Position numbers and translations under genes: made by a program. From assembly GCA_021778575.1 (NCBI GenBank), contig JAJYCH010000138.1, positions 1 to 8,816 on the forward strand: 8,816 nucleotides of DNA, given 5' to 3'. The notes under the pieces are model-generated. The model saw only the letters and a program-made list of their open reading frames with translations. It did no database searches and was not told the origin of the DNA. Positions 1 to 7,276 of the stretch are shown one piece after another. Source of the DNA: Planctomycetota bacterium. GTDB taxonomy: Bacteria; Planctomycetota; Planctomycetia; Isosphaerales; Isosphaeraceae. How positions within the stretch are numbered: the stretch's first letter is position 1; every line of letters starts with the position of its first letter.

Positions 1-2624
1 TGACAGTGGCCGTGCAGCAAGACCTTCTCGGTCGATGGCTTCAGCGGCAGGTCGGGCATCGCCGATCGATCGGCGACGAACGACTCGACCATCCTCGAAG
101 CCGACGCGACGAGGTCGGCGTCGGGGCCGAGCCGGAAGTCGCGATACTCGTCGACCAAGGTCAGAACGCAGCTTGGCTCGCACCCCAGGATCGGCGTTCC
201 GTTCCGGGCGTGTCCGACGAGCCGGGCGACGTTCTCGGCCGCCAGTTCGCGGGCCAGGCCGAGCAACCCCTTCGAGATCGCCGGCCGACCGCAACAGCCC
301 AGCCCCGCCAGTTCGACCCGGTAGCCGCCCGCTTCGAGCACTTTCACCGCCGCCCGGCCGACCTGAGGATTGTTGTACGTGGTGAAGCAGTCGTCCACCA
401 GGATGACCGTGCCTCGGGCTCCCGCTCTCGGGTCGGGCCGATGACGCTTGAACCAGCGCCGGAGATTGTCGAACGCGAAGGTGGGCAAGGTCCGCCGGCG
501 GTCGATCTTGGCGACTTTTTCGAGGAGCCACTGGAAGCCGGGATTCGCCAGCGTCGCATTCGCGATTGGCGCGGTCGCTGAACCGAGCCGGCTCAACTGA
601 TGGATGTGGCCCATCAACAGCGAGCCGAACGGCACCGGCTGGGTCTGGTATTTCTGATAAAGATATTCGGCCTTGAGCTTGGCCATGTCGACATTCGACG
701 GGCATTCGGTCTTGCAGGCCTTGCACTGGAGGCAGAGGTCGAGCGACTCGTCGAGCGCGTCGCTGACCAGGCCGTCGGCGGCGATCTCGCCGGCCATCAC
801 CAGCCGGAGGGTGTTGGCCCGGGCTCGGGTCGTGTCTTTCTCGTCGAGGGTGATCATGTAGCTCGGGCACATCGTCCCGCCGCCGTTTTTCCGGCAGGCA
901 CCGACGCCCGAGCACATCTCGACGGCGCGGGCGAACCCCCCCTGCCCGTCGAAGTCGAACAGAGTCCGGTCGGGCTCGTGGACGTGCGTTTCCGGGCCGA
1001 TCCGGAGGCTCGCCCCTGGATCGGGCGCGGCCACGACCTTGCCCGGGTTCATCCGGTCGTTGGGGTCGAACGCCGCCTTGATCTCCTCGAACGCCGAGTA
1101 GACTTCCGGGCCGAACAGCTTGGCATTCCAACCGCTCCGGGCCAGGCCGTCGCCGTGCTCGCCGCTCATCGAGCCGCCGTACTCGACGACCAGGTCGGAG
1201 ACCTCGCGCGAGATCGACCGCAAGGTCTCGACCCCGGCCTCGGTCTTCACGTTGATCACCGGCCTGATGTGCAAACAGCCGACGTCGGCGTGGCCATAGC
1301 ACGCCCCCACCGTGCCATGACGCGCCAGGATCGCGGCGAACCGGTCGTAAAAGGCGGGAAGGTGCCGGGGATCGACGGCGGTATCCTCGACAAACGCGAC
1401 TGGCTTGGAATCGCCGACCATCCCCATCAGCAGCGAGACACCCGCCTTGCGGATCTTCCAGAAGTCGTCCTTGGCCGATTCAGTCAGGCTCGTGCGGACG
1501 CCCAGGACGTCGGGTGTCCCTTGGAACTTGCGGGCCAGTTCCTCGGCCCGGTCGGCCAGTTCCTCGGCCGAATCGGCATAGAACTGCGCGGCGAGGACGG
1601 CGGCGGGCCGTCCTTCGGCGAAGCTCAGGCTCCTCGCGTAATCAGGGTTGCTCGCGGCAAGATCAAGCATCATCCGGTCGACCATCTCGACGGCCGCCGG
1701 GCCGGTCGCGATGATCTCCGCCAGCCGGTCGAGCGCCGCGGGGATCGTCCGGAACGAGAGGATCACCAGCCCCTGAGCCGGCGGGATCGGCACGACCTTG
1801 ACCTCGGCCCCGGCAATCACCGCCAGCGTCCCCTCCGAACCGACGATCAACCGGGCCAGGTTGAACGCCCAGGGATCATCGACCCAGCCCGGAGCCCGGA
1901 CCGGCAAGCCCGGTACGAACTCGTCGAGGTTGTATCCGCTCACCCGGCGTAAAATCCTTGGAAATCGGGCGGATATCGCGTCCTGATGACGTAAAACGAT
2001 CTCGCGGACGCTCGCGTGCAGGCGTCCCGACCGATCTTTACGCGAACAGGCGGCTTCCAGGTCGGCCGGAGCGACCGGGCCGAACGTCGCGAGCGTGCCA
2101 TCGTCGAGAATCACGTCGAGCGACCGGACATGGTCGACCGTCTTGCCGTACTTGAGCGACCGCGCGCCCGCCGAGTTGTTGCCGATCATCCCGCCGAGCG
2201 TCGCTCGGTCGCTGGTCGAGACGTCCGGGCCGAACATCAAGCCCAGCGGCCGGAGGTGGGCGTTGAGCCGGTCGAGCACGACCCCCGGTTCGACCTTCAC
2301 CGTCATCCGGTCGCGATCGACGATCCCCACGCGGTTGAGGTACTTCGACAGGTCGAGAATCAACCCCTCGCCGATGGTCTGGCCCGACAGGCTAGTGGCC
2401 GCGCCTCGGGGGACGACCGGGACTCCCAGTTCGGCGGCGATCCGGACCGACGCCGCCAGATCCTCGACGGTCCGGGGCAGCACGACGCCGACCGGCTCGA
2501 TCTGATAAAGGCTGGCATCGGTGGCATAAAGCCAGCGGCTGGGGTCGTCAAACCGAACCTCGGCCGTCGTCTCGCGCCGGAGGCGATCATGAAGCCGCGA
2601 GGACGCGGCAATCGTGGTGGACAT
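1..2624 (-). CDS. FAD-binding and Fe-S-binding oxidoreductase, D-lactate/D-2-hydroxyacid dehydrogenase type (partial, C-terminus cut by window edge)
   Basis: Reading the minus strand from the ATG at 2624-2622 gives 874 codons with no stop, running off the left edge. Domains in order: FAD_binding_4 (PCMH fold) with PRGAATSLSG at residues 72-81 and NNSAG at 149-153; FAD-oxidase C-terminal domain with GHADVG (His445) and EHGDG at 489-493; a ferredoxin-like pair of Cys clusters, C571-x5-C577-x8-C586-P and CLQCKACKTECP (C631, C634, C637, C641); then a CCG (heterodisulfide-reductase-like) domain with GLGCCGRP (C777, C778) and GCEPSC (C815, C819). Relatives such as E. coli YdiJ are about 1000 aa, so roughly 100-150 residues are missing. 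The family oxidises D-2-hydroxy acids (D-lactate, D-2-hydroxyglutarate, glycolate) and passes electrons via Fe-S clusters to the respiratory chain. The exact substrate cannot be told here. An in-frame TGA lies five codons upstream of the ATG, so this start is the earliest possible, although no strong Shine-Dalgarno precedes it. It is transcribed divergently from the S41-like gene. Confidence 0.93.
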   Translation of the reverse strand, partial: MSTTIAASSRLHDRLRRETTAEVRFDDPSRWLYATDASLYQIEPVGVVLPRTVEDLAASVRIAAELGVPVVPRGAATSLSGQTIGEGLILDLSKYLNRVGIVDRDRMTVKVEPGVVLDRLNAHLRPLGLMFGPDVSTSDRATLGGMIGNNSAGARSLKYGKTVDHVRSLDVILDDGTLATFGPVAPADLEAACSRKDRSGRLHASVREIVLRHQDAISARFPRILRRVSGYNLDEFVPGLPVRAPGWVDDPWAFNLARLIVGSEGTLAVIAGAEVKVVPIPPAQGLVILSFRTIPAALDRLAEIIATGPAAVEMVDRMMLDLAASNPDYARSLSFAEGRPAAVLAAQFYADSAEELADRAEELARKFQGTPDVLGVRTSLTESAKDDFWKIRKAGVSLLMGMVGDSKPVAFVEDTAVDPRHLPAFYDRFAAILARHGTVGACYGHADVGCLHIRPVINVKTEAGVETLRSISREVSDLVVEYGGSMSGEHGDGLARSGWNAKLFGPEVYSAFEEIKAAFDPNDRMNPGKVVAAPDPGASLRIGPETHVHEPDRTLFDFDGQGGFARAVEMCSGVGACRKNGGGTMCPSYMITLDEKDTTRARANTLRLVMAGEIAADGLVSDALDESLDLCLQCKACKTECPSNVDMAKLKAEYLYQKYQTQPVPFGSLLMGHIHQLSRLGSATAPIANATLANPGFQWLLEKVAKIDRRRTLPTFAFDNLRRWFKRHRPDPRAGARGTVILVDDCFTTYNNPQVGRAAVKVLEAGGYRVELAGLGCCGRPAISKGLLGLARELAAENVARLVGHARNGTPILGCEPSCVLTLVDEYRDFRLGPDADLVASASRMVESFVADRSAMPDLPLKPSTEKVLLHGHC

Positions 2625-2865
2625 CGTGTGGCAAGCTCAAAAGGCCGTCGTGGCAACGGGCGGCGCTCCCTCGGGTCGCATCCATCCGGCGTCCCTTTTC
2701 ACCAGTCAGTCTAAGCAAACTCCAGCGCCAATGGTAGGGGCGCACCCGAGTCGCGAGGGAAACCCCGAGGGTCGGCTTGGCGGGAATTCTTGATTGTCGC
2801 GCTGGCCTGCATTACCCTCGGAACGACAAGATCCGACCGAGATCGCGGCGTGAGGAGACTTCGCC
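2625..2865. promoter_or_regulatory. Divergent intergenic region between the FAD/Fe-S oxidase and the S41-like gene
   Basis: These 241 bases separate two divergent genes and must hold both promoters. I see no convincing gene in them. An 8-bp inverted repeat, CCGAGGGT at 2765-2772 and ACCCTCGG at 2814-2821, is spaced by 41 bases. It could be a regulatory site or chance in GC-rich DNA. No strong consensus promoter was found for the minus-strand gene. Confidence 0.5.
2790..2818 (+). promoter_or_regulatory. Weak candidate sigma70-type promoter for the S41-like gene
   Basis: TTGATT (2790-2795), a 17-base spacer and TACCCT (2813-2818) lie about 48 bases before the ATG at 2866. The -35 matches four of six consensus bases and the -10 only three of six. 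This is a guess based on spacing and position. Confidence 0.18.
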
Positions 2866-4353
2866 ATGAAAATTTCGCCCGTTTTGATTCTTGGCCTGAG
2901 CTTCGGCTCGGGTGTCCTGGGATCGACCGATTTCGCCGACGCTCCTCGCCCCGAAATCGCCGAGCTGGCCTGGGCCGCCACCGACGCGATACTCGCTCGT
3001 CATTTTGATCCGCCGACTCGCCAGGAAATGCTCCTGGCCGGGATCACGGCGATTCTCGACGGTCAGAAACCCAACGAGCGGATGGGCGAACGACTGGCCT
3101 GGCGCGTCTCCAATCTGACCAATCCCGGTCAACTCGCGGCGCTCCTGGCCGAGGTCGGCCCTCGGTCGAAATTCACCGATCCCGAGGCTCGCGAAGAAGC
3201 ATTCCTCACCGGTCTGCTCGGCTCGGTCAAAGGTTCGCCGTTTCTGCTCTCGGCCAAGGAGCGCAAGGTGACCGAGTCGATGGAGGCTAACCTTTACGTC
3301 GGCATCCAGGTCGCGCTTTCGTTTGAAGACACGGCGCGCAAGCCATCGTTCAACCAGATTCTCGAAGGCGGGCCAGCCGACCTCGCGGGGCTCAAGGCGG
3401 GCGACCTGATCGAGGAGATCGACGGTGTCTCGGCCCTGGGGATGCCGCTGGTGAAGGTCGTCGACCGGCTCCGAGGTCCCGAAGGAACCGACGTCAGCGT
3501 CAAATTTAGCCGCCCCTCGACCGGCGAGGTCCAGACCAAAGCCTTGCGACGGAGCCGCTTGCCCCAGGCGACCATCGAAGGCCGGACCCGCCTGGCAGAC
3601 AAACGCTGGTTGTACCGGCTCGATGAGAAATCGCCGATTGGATATATCAAGATCAACGAGATTTCGGGAAGCACGCCCCGCGAGCTTCGGGTCGTCGCCG
3701 AGCAACTGGAGAGCGACGGAGTCAAGGCGCTGGTCCTCGATCTTGGCGAGGTTCGCTCGGCGGGCTTTCACCCCACGGTTCTCCTGGCCGACGCCTTGCT
3801 CGATGGCGGGGTGATTGGTCGGGTCGCGTCGAGCGAGGGGGTCCGGGTGATCCAGGCCGAGCCCGACGCCCTGTTCCGGGGATGGCCGATGGTCGTCATG
3901 ACCGGCCAGGTCTCGGTCGCCGAGGTGGCCTGGCTCGCTCTCGCCCTGAGCGACAATCAGCGAGCCACGATTCTGGGCGGCGAACTCGTCCGGAACGACC
4001 CGCTGATCAAGGAAATCGTTGCCCTGAACATCAGCGACTGGTCGGTCCAGATGCTCGGCGGTCGGCTCGAACGCGGTGACGGTCGGTCGTTGGTTCCGAT
4101 CGCGACCGGCCGAGACCGTCTGGCATCGCTCAGCGCAAGCGATCGCAAGGCGGTGCTTGAAGCGATGGAGCAAATTGATTCGTTGTGGCGAGCGAAAGAG
4201 AACAGCGACATCTCGGCCGCTTACCAGAAAGCGCTGAAAAACCTCGCGAATTCCCTCAACCTGACAGCGGCTCCGACGGACATGAGCTTCGAGCCCAAAC
4301 TCGCCCGGGCCCGCGAGATCCTTGAAAAAGCGCTCGAATCACCCGCGAAGTAA
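2866..4353 (+). CDS. Secreted PDZ-containing S41 (C-terminal processing protease-like) protein, probably without peptidase activity
   Basis: The protein has 495 aa. The ATG follows GAGGAG (2852-2857) by 8 bases. The N-terminus looks like a signal peptide: K2, a hydrophobic run at about 5-19, then small residues, so export is likely. Residues about 25-140 are a helical region, as is common ahead of the PDZ in this family. A PDZ domain spans about 143-232, with the conserved GLKAGDLI stretch around 175-182 and EIDG after it. Residues about 245-400 match the S41 protease core (GYIKINEISG, VLDLGEVRS). Aligning QVSVAE (348-353) with the family's SASASE places Ser350 at the nucleophile position. 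Downstream, DNQRATILGGE (363-373) matches the family, but the expected Lys of GxxTFGK is Asn/Asp (about 377-378). The usual SAS and TFGKG signatures are therefore degraded. Known members clip C-termini of periplasmic proteins. This one may instead be a binding or scaffold protein. It lies 32 bases before the cytochrome gene and is likely co-transcribed with it. Confidence 0.85.
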   Translation: MKISPVLILGLSFGSGVLGSTDFADAPRPEIAELAWAATDAILARHFDPPTRQEMLLAGITAILDGQKPNERMGERLAWRVSNLTNPGQLAALLAEVGPRSKFTDPEAREEAFLTGLLGSVKGSPFLLSAKERKVTESMEANLYVGIQVALSFEDTARKPSFNQILEGGPADLAGLKAGDLIEEIDGVSALGMPLVKVVDRLRGPEGTDVSVKFSRPSTGEVQTKALRRSRLPQATIEGRTRLADKRWLYRLDEKSPIGYIKINEISGSTPRELRVVAEQLESDGVKALVLDLGEVRSAGFHPTVLLADALLDGGVIGRVASSEGVRVIQAEPDALFRGWPMVVMTGQVSVAEVAWLALALSDNQRATILGGELVRNDPLIKEIVALNISDWSVQMLGGRLERGDGRSLVPIATGRDRLASLSASDRKAVLEAMEQIDSLWRAKENSDISAAYQKALKNLANSLNLTAAPTDMSFEPKLARAREILEKALESPAK

Positions 4354-4385
4354 CTCTTCGATCGATCAAACGGAGAGATCGGCTT

Positions 4386-6131
4386 ATGTGGATGATTCGC
4401 ATTGTGGCAATCACCGGTCTGGTCGTGGGTCTGGTTCCCGGCGGTTTGCGCGGGGAGGATCTGCTGTCGAAGGCGGGCGAGAGGCGGTTCCGCCAGCCGA
4501 GCAAGCTGGTGCTCTCGGCCGATGGGGCGCGGCTCCTGGTCGCGAATCGCCGGAGTGGGAGTCTCTCGGTGGTCGACCGCGCCACCGGACGGGTCGTCTC
4601 CGAGCAGGACATCGGTCGCGAAATTGTCGATCTGGCGCTCTTGCCCGACGGGCGACTTCTGGCCGTCGATCGCGCGGGGGACACGCTGATCGTGCTCAAG
4701 CTTGAAGACTCGGGCGTCGCGATCGAGCGGCGGATCGCTGTCGAGGCCGCCCCGGTCGCTGTTCTGGTTACCCCCGATGGTTCGACCGCCGTCGTCAGCT
4801 CGACGCTCTCGCATCAGATCACGATTGTTGCTTTGGACGGACAATCCGACAAACCTCTGAGCCGGGCCATTCCTCTACCGTTCGGACCGATGTTGCTGGC
4901 CTGGGCGGTTCGGGGTTCGGTGGTGGCGGCGGCCGATGCCCGGGGCGGTCAGATCGCGGTCGTCGACCTCGCTCGCGATGTTCCCAGTTCGGTCCGGTCG
5001 ATCCCCGCGCACAATATCCGGGGGCTGGCGTTGAGCCCGGACGGTCGGTCGCTGGTCGTCGCTCACCAGACCTTGAGCAAGCTGGCGAAGGCGACGTTCG
5101 AGGATGTCCACTGGGGCTCGCTGATCGGCAACCACCTCCGGATTCTGGCGATCGACTCGGTCTTGAAGTCGGATGGTGACCTCCTTCGTGGTTCGAGGCT
5201 GATCGACCTGGGTCGGACCGGTCAGGCGGCCGGCGATCCGGGGGCGATCGCGTTCGACGGTTCGGGAAAGCCGATCATCGCGCTATCGGGTGTTCACGAA
5301 ATCGCGCTGGTGAGTGATTCGCGTTCCTATCTGGCCCGGCGAGTTCCCGTCGGTCTCGGTCCGTCGTCGCTGGATGTGAGTCACGACGGGGCGCTGGTTT
5401 ACGTGGCTGATACGTTTGACGACACGATCTCGGTGGTGGATGTCGCGACGGCGTCGAGGCTCCGGACGATCGCCCTGGGGGCTCGACCCGAGGCCGGGCC
5501 TGTCGAGCGCGGCGAACGGTTGTTTTTTGACGCCCGGCTGTCACACGACGGCTGGATGAGCTGTCAGAGCTGCCACACCGACGGTCGCGACAACGGTCAG
5601 GTCGCCGACACGCTGACCGACGGCGGATTCGGAGCGCCGAAGCGGGTCAGCTCGCTCCTCGGGGTCGGCTCGACCGGCCCCTGGGGCTGGCTCGGCACCT
5701 CCTTGAAGCTCGACGATCAGGTCCGTAAGTCGATCGAGTCCACGATGAGCGGCCAGGCTCCGTCCGACACCGAAGTCGACGACCTGACAGCCTATCTCCG
5801 GTCGCTCCCGCCACCGAGGTCGCGGTCGATCCTTGCCGCCGATGCCGTCGGTCGCGGCCAGGCTCTGTTTCAGACCCGCAAATGCGCCGATTGTCACGCC
5901 CCGCCCGACTTCACGAGTGAAGGCCGGTTCGACGTCGGCCTGGTCGATGCGGTCGGCAACCGCCAGTTCAACCCGCCATCGCTTCGAGGTGTTGCCGACC
6001 GTCCGCCGTACCTCCACGATGGCCGGGCCGCTCGGTTGTCCGACGTCTTCCTCGAACACCGGCACCCTCGGGCGGCGGTCTGGTCGACCGCCGAGGTCGC
6101 CGACCTGGTCGCGTTCTTGAAGAGTTTGTGA
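4386..6131 (+). CDS. Secreted beta-propeller fused to MauG/CCP-like di-haem cytochrome c
   Basis: The protein has 581 aa. The start is supported by GGAGAG at 4372-4377, 8 bases before the ATG. Residues 1-23 form a signal peptide (hydrophobic run, then LRG before GED). Residues about 35-366 are YVTN/YncE-type propeller blades with recurring patterns such as LSADGARLLVAN near the start and DVSHDGALVYVAD at about 330-342. A cytochrome domain follows, beginning GERLFFDARLS, with haem sites CQSCH (C393, C396, H397) and CADCH (C500, C503, H504) and the family-typical PYLHDGRA (His544) near the end. This layout resembles bacterial di-haem peroxidase/MauG relatives, which carry out periplasmic redox chemistry, and propeller-cytochrome fusions are frequent in planctomycetes. 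Two covalent c-type haems in the periplasm or paryphoplasm are expected. The substrate is unknown. The propeller may dock a partner protein. It is probably in an operon with the preceding S41-like gene. Confidence 0.88.
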   Translation: MWMIRIVAITGLVVGLVPGGLRGEDLLSKAGERRFRQPSKLVLSADGARLLVANRRSGSLSVVDRATGRVVSEQDIGREIVDLALLPDGRLLAVDRAGDTLIVLKLEDSGVAIERRIAVEAAPVAVLVTPDGSTAVVSSTLSHQITIVALDGQSDKPLSRAIPLPFGPMLLAWAVRGSVVAAADARGGQIAVVDLARDVPSSVRSIPAHNIRGLALSPDGRSLVVAHQTLSKLAKATFEDVHWGSLIGNHLRILAIDSVLKSDGDLLRGSRLIDLGRTGQAAGDPGAIAFDGSGKPIIALSGVHEIALVSDSRSYLARRVPVGLGPSSLDVSHDGALVYVADTFDDTISVVDVATASRLRTIALGARPEAGPVERGERLFFDARLSHDGWMSCQSCHTDGRDNGQVADTLTDGGFGAPKRVSSLLGVGSTGPWGWLGTSLKLDDQVRKSIESTMSGQAPSDTEVDDLTAYLRSLPPPRSRSILAADAVGRGQALFQTRKCADCHAPPDFTSEGRFDVGLVDAVGNRQFNPPSLRGVADRPPYLHDGRAARLSDVFLEHRHPRAAVWSTAEVADLVAFLKSL

Positions 6132-6266
6132 AGAGTCAGAAAAGAATGCCGAATCGCAACCAGCACCCGGCAGTGTTGGCGGTTCATCGAATAATATTTG
6201 GTCGTGATCGACGAATCCACGATAAATCAAGCCGGAACGTTCGAGGTCTGGATGGAGGTCTCTCCC
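6132..6266 (+). promoter_or_regulatory. Intergenic gap ahead of the MNIO cassette, with a weak candidate promoter
   Basis: This is a 135-base gap, AT-richer than the flanking genes. It contains TTGGTC (6198-6203), 17 bases, then GATAAA (6221-6226), a weak sigma70-like arrangement 40 bases before the chosen start of the next gene. No rho-independent terminator for the cytochrome gene is evident, so read-through from upstream is also possible. The ATG at 6198 lies here and could extend the next frame by 23 codons, but it lacks a ribosome binding site. Confidence 0.3.
6254..6258 (+). promoter_or_regulatory. Shine-Dalgarno GGAGG that fixes the start of the TIGR04222-type gene
   Basis: GGAGG sits 8 bases ahead of the ATG at 6267. 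The longer in-frame ATG at 6198 has no such site. Its extra 23 residues are polar and unlike a membrane-protein N-terminus. Confidence 0.75.
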
Positions 6267-7241
6267 ATGAACTGGTTATTCGAGAACCCGATCTCCGAGT
6301 TGCCGGGACCACTTTTTCTGGGGCTCTATGCCGGTGTGATCGCCCTGGTGATCGTCGAGGCAATCTGGCGGAAGTCGCGAGCGGATCATAGCCTTGAACT
6401 TGGTCCCGAGCCGATTCCGACCAAACCCGACCCGGTGGAGATCGCCTATCTCCGAGGGGGCGAGAACGAGGTGACCCGGTTGCTCGTCTTTGACCTGATC
6501 CGTCGCGGTTATCTCCAGATTGAAACGACTCCCGCCAAGCTCGGGACCGTGACGGACTCTCGAATCAGCCAGGTGGCCGACCACCCGGACCTGGCGCAGT
6601 TGAGGCCGATCGAGCGCGACGTCTTTGACTTCTTCCAGCACTCGTCCAAGCCGGAATACCTGTTCAAATCGGGTGGTCTGTCCAGTCGGATCAAGGGCGG
6701 GACCGGAGTGCTGGTCGAGAAGCTCCGCGAGGATCAGTTGATCACCGGTCCCGATCAGGTCAGTGCCGCCTGGCGGTTCTGGCTGAGCGGGGCGTTGATG
6801 ATCCTGGCGTTCGGCGGTTTCAAGTTCGCCGTCGCGATCGCCAAGGGGAAACATAATGTGGCGTTCCTGGTGCTGATGGCGGTCGTCGGGCTGATCGCGC
6901 TGGCGTTCACTTGCTCGGTCCCTCGGTTGACCCGTCGCGGTAGGGATTACGTGGCGAGGCTCCGCGACGCGTTCGAGGGGCTCAAGCCGCGTCTGGCCGA
7001 AGCCGAGGAAACCGCCCCGTATGACCCGGCGTTCGTCCTCGTTCCGGCCATCTTCGGAGTCTCTGCGCTTGTCGGAACTCCGTTTGCTTACGCTCCGACG
7101 CTGTTCCGGACCGCCGCCGCCCAGTCGTCCGGAGGTTGCGGCGGGTACGTCGGTGGTTGCGGAGGAGCTGCCGCCGGTGGCGGAGGCGGTTGCGGCGGAG
7201 GAGGTTGCGGCGGCGGTGGATGTGGTGGTTGTGGCGGTTGA
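6267..7241 (+). CDS. TIGR04222-type membrane protein with Cys/Gly-rich C-terminal tail; candidate MNIO substrate
   Basis: The protein has 324 aa from the SD-supported ATG. Hydrophobic segments lie at about 15-34, 172-192 and 198-218, with a further semi-hydrophobic stretch at about 255-273, so it is an inner-membrane protein with three or four spans. Between spans 1 and 2 lies a soluble domain with AYLRGG (60-65) followed by a helix ending RRGYLQI. This pattern, and LTRRGRDYVARL after span 3, are what I recognise as the TIGR04222 domain. From residue 287 the sequence becomes almost only Gly and Cys, with six Cys at 291, 298, 309, 314, 319 and 322, ending CGG. As I recall, the family is known for low-complexity C-termini and for neighbouring DUF692 genes, and DUF692 follows here. 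I infer that the tail is a ribosomal-peptide-like substrate or metal ligand held at the membrane. Its function is not experimentally known to me. Confidence 0.82.
   Translation: MNWLFENPISELPGPLFLGLYAGVIALVIVEAIWRKSRADHSLELGPEPIPTKPDPVEIAYLRGGENEVTRLLVFDLIRRGYLQIETTPAKLGTVTDSRISQVADHPDLAQLRPIERDVFDFFQHSSKPEYLFKSGGLSSRIKGGTGVLVEKLREDQLITGPDQVSAAWRFWLSGALMILAFGGFKFAVAIAKGKHNVAFLVLMAVVGLIALAFTCSVPRLTRRGRDYVARLRDAFEGLKPRLAEAEETAPYDPAFVLVPAIFGVSALVGTPFAYAPTLFRTAAAQSSGGCGGYVGGCGGAAAGGGGGCGGGGCGGGGCGGCGG
7131..7238 (+). other. Cys/Gly low-complexity tail coding region (presumed modification target)
   Basis: These 36 codons encode residues 289-324 of the membrane protein: 24 of them Gly, 6 Cys, with only Ala, Tyr and Val besides. 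Gly codons are mixed (GGC, GGA, GGT) and Cys uses both TGC and TGT. That suggests the amino-acid pattern, rather than the DNA repeat itself, is being maintained. The tail carries no charged residue. Confidence 0.85.
7179..7223 (+). repeat. Three tandem 15-base units each encoding Gly4-Cys
   Basis: Units at 7179-7193, 7194-7208 and 7209-7223 each encode GGGGC. The first two differ at one base. The third differs at several synonymous positions and ends in TGT rather than TGC. A shortened unit, Gly2-Cys, follows. This looks like an old tandem duplication within the tail. Confidence 0.8.
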
Positions 7242-7265
7242 CCCTCGACGTTTGCTCCTGGGACC

Positions 7266-7269
7266 AGGA
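7266..7269 (+). promoter_or_regulatory. Shine-Dalgarno AGGA that sets the MNIO gene start
   Basis: AGGA lies 7 bases before the ATG at 7277. The frame stays open back to an ATG at 7136, but that stretch overlaps the Cys/Gly tail in another frame and reads as an Arg/Trp-rich string, so it is not genuine protein. Confidence 0.6.
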
Positions 7270-7276
7270 ACCATCC

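Noticed and set aside
600..1952. 450-codon open frame on the plus strand, and other long plus-strand frames between 6 and 2714
   Set aside because: They are antisense to the continuous 874-codon FAD/Fe-S oxidase on the minus strand, whose FAD, Fe-S and CCG motifs are intact. Long antisense frames are expected in GC-rich genes.
2812..4173. 453-codon minus-strand open frame
   Set aside because: It is antisense to the PDZ/S41-like gene. Its composition (rich in Arg, Asp, Gln, Leu with no domain pattern) is that of a shadow frame, while the plus frame has a Shine-Dalgarno, PDZ and S41 motifs.
6198..6266. Upstream ATG adding 23 residues to the TIGR04222-type protein
   Set aside because: It has no Shine-Dalgarno, whereas the ATG at 6267 has GGAGG at ideal spacing and begins just ahead of the first membrane span.
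7131..7238. Cys/Gly repeat as a CRISPR or satellite-type DNA repeat
   Set aside because: It is in-frame, ends at the gene's stop codon, has synonymous variation and no spacers. It is a protein low-complexity tail.
7136..7276. 47-residue N-terminal extension of the MNIO gene (Arg/Trp-rich)
   Set aside because: It overlaps the Cys/Gly tail in another frame, is low-complexity only for that reason, and a better-placed ATG with AGGA exists at 7277.
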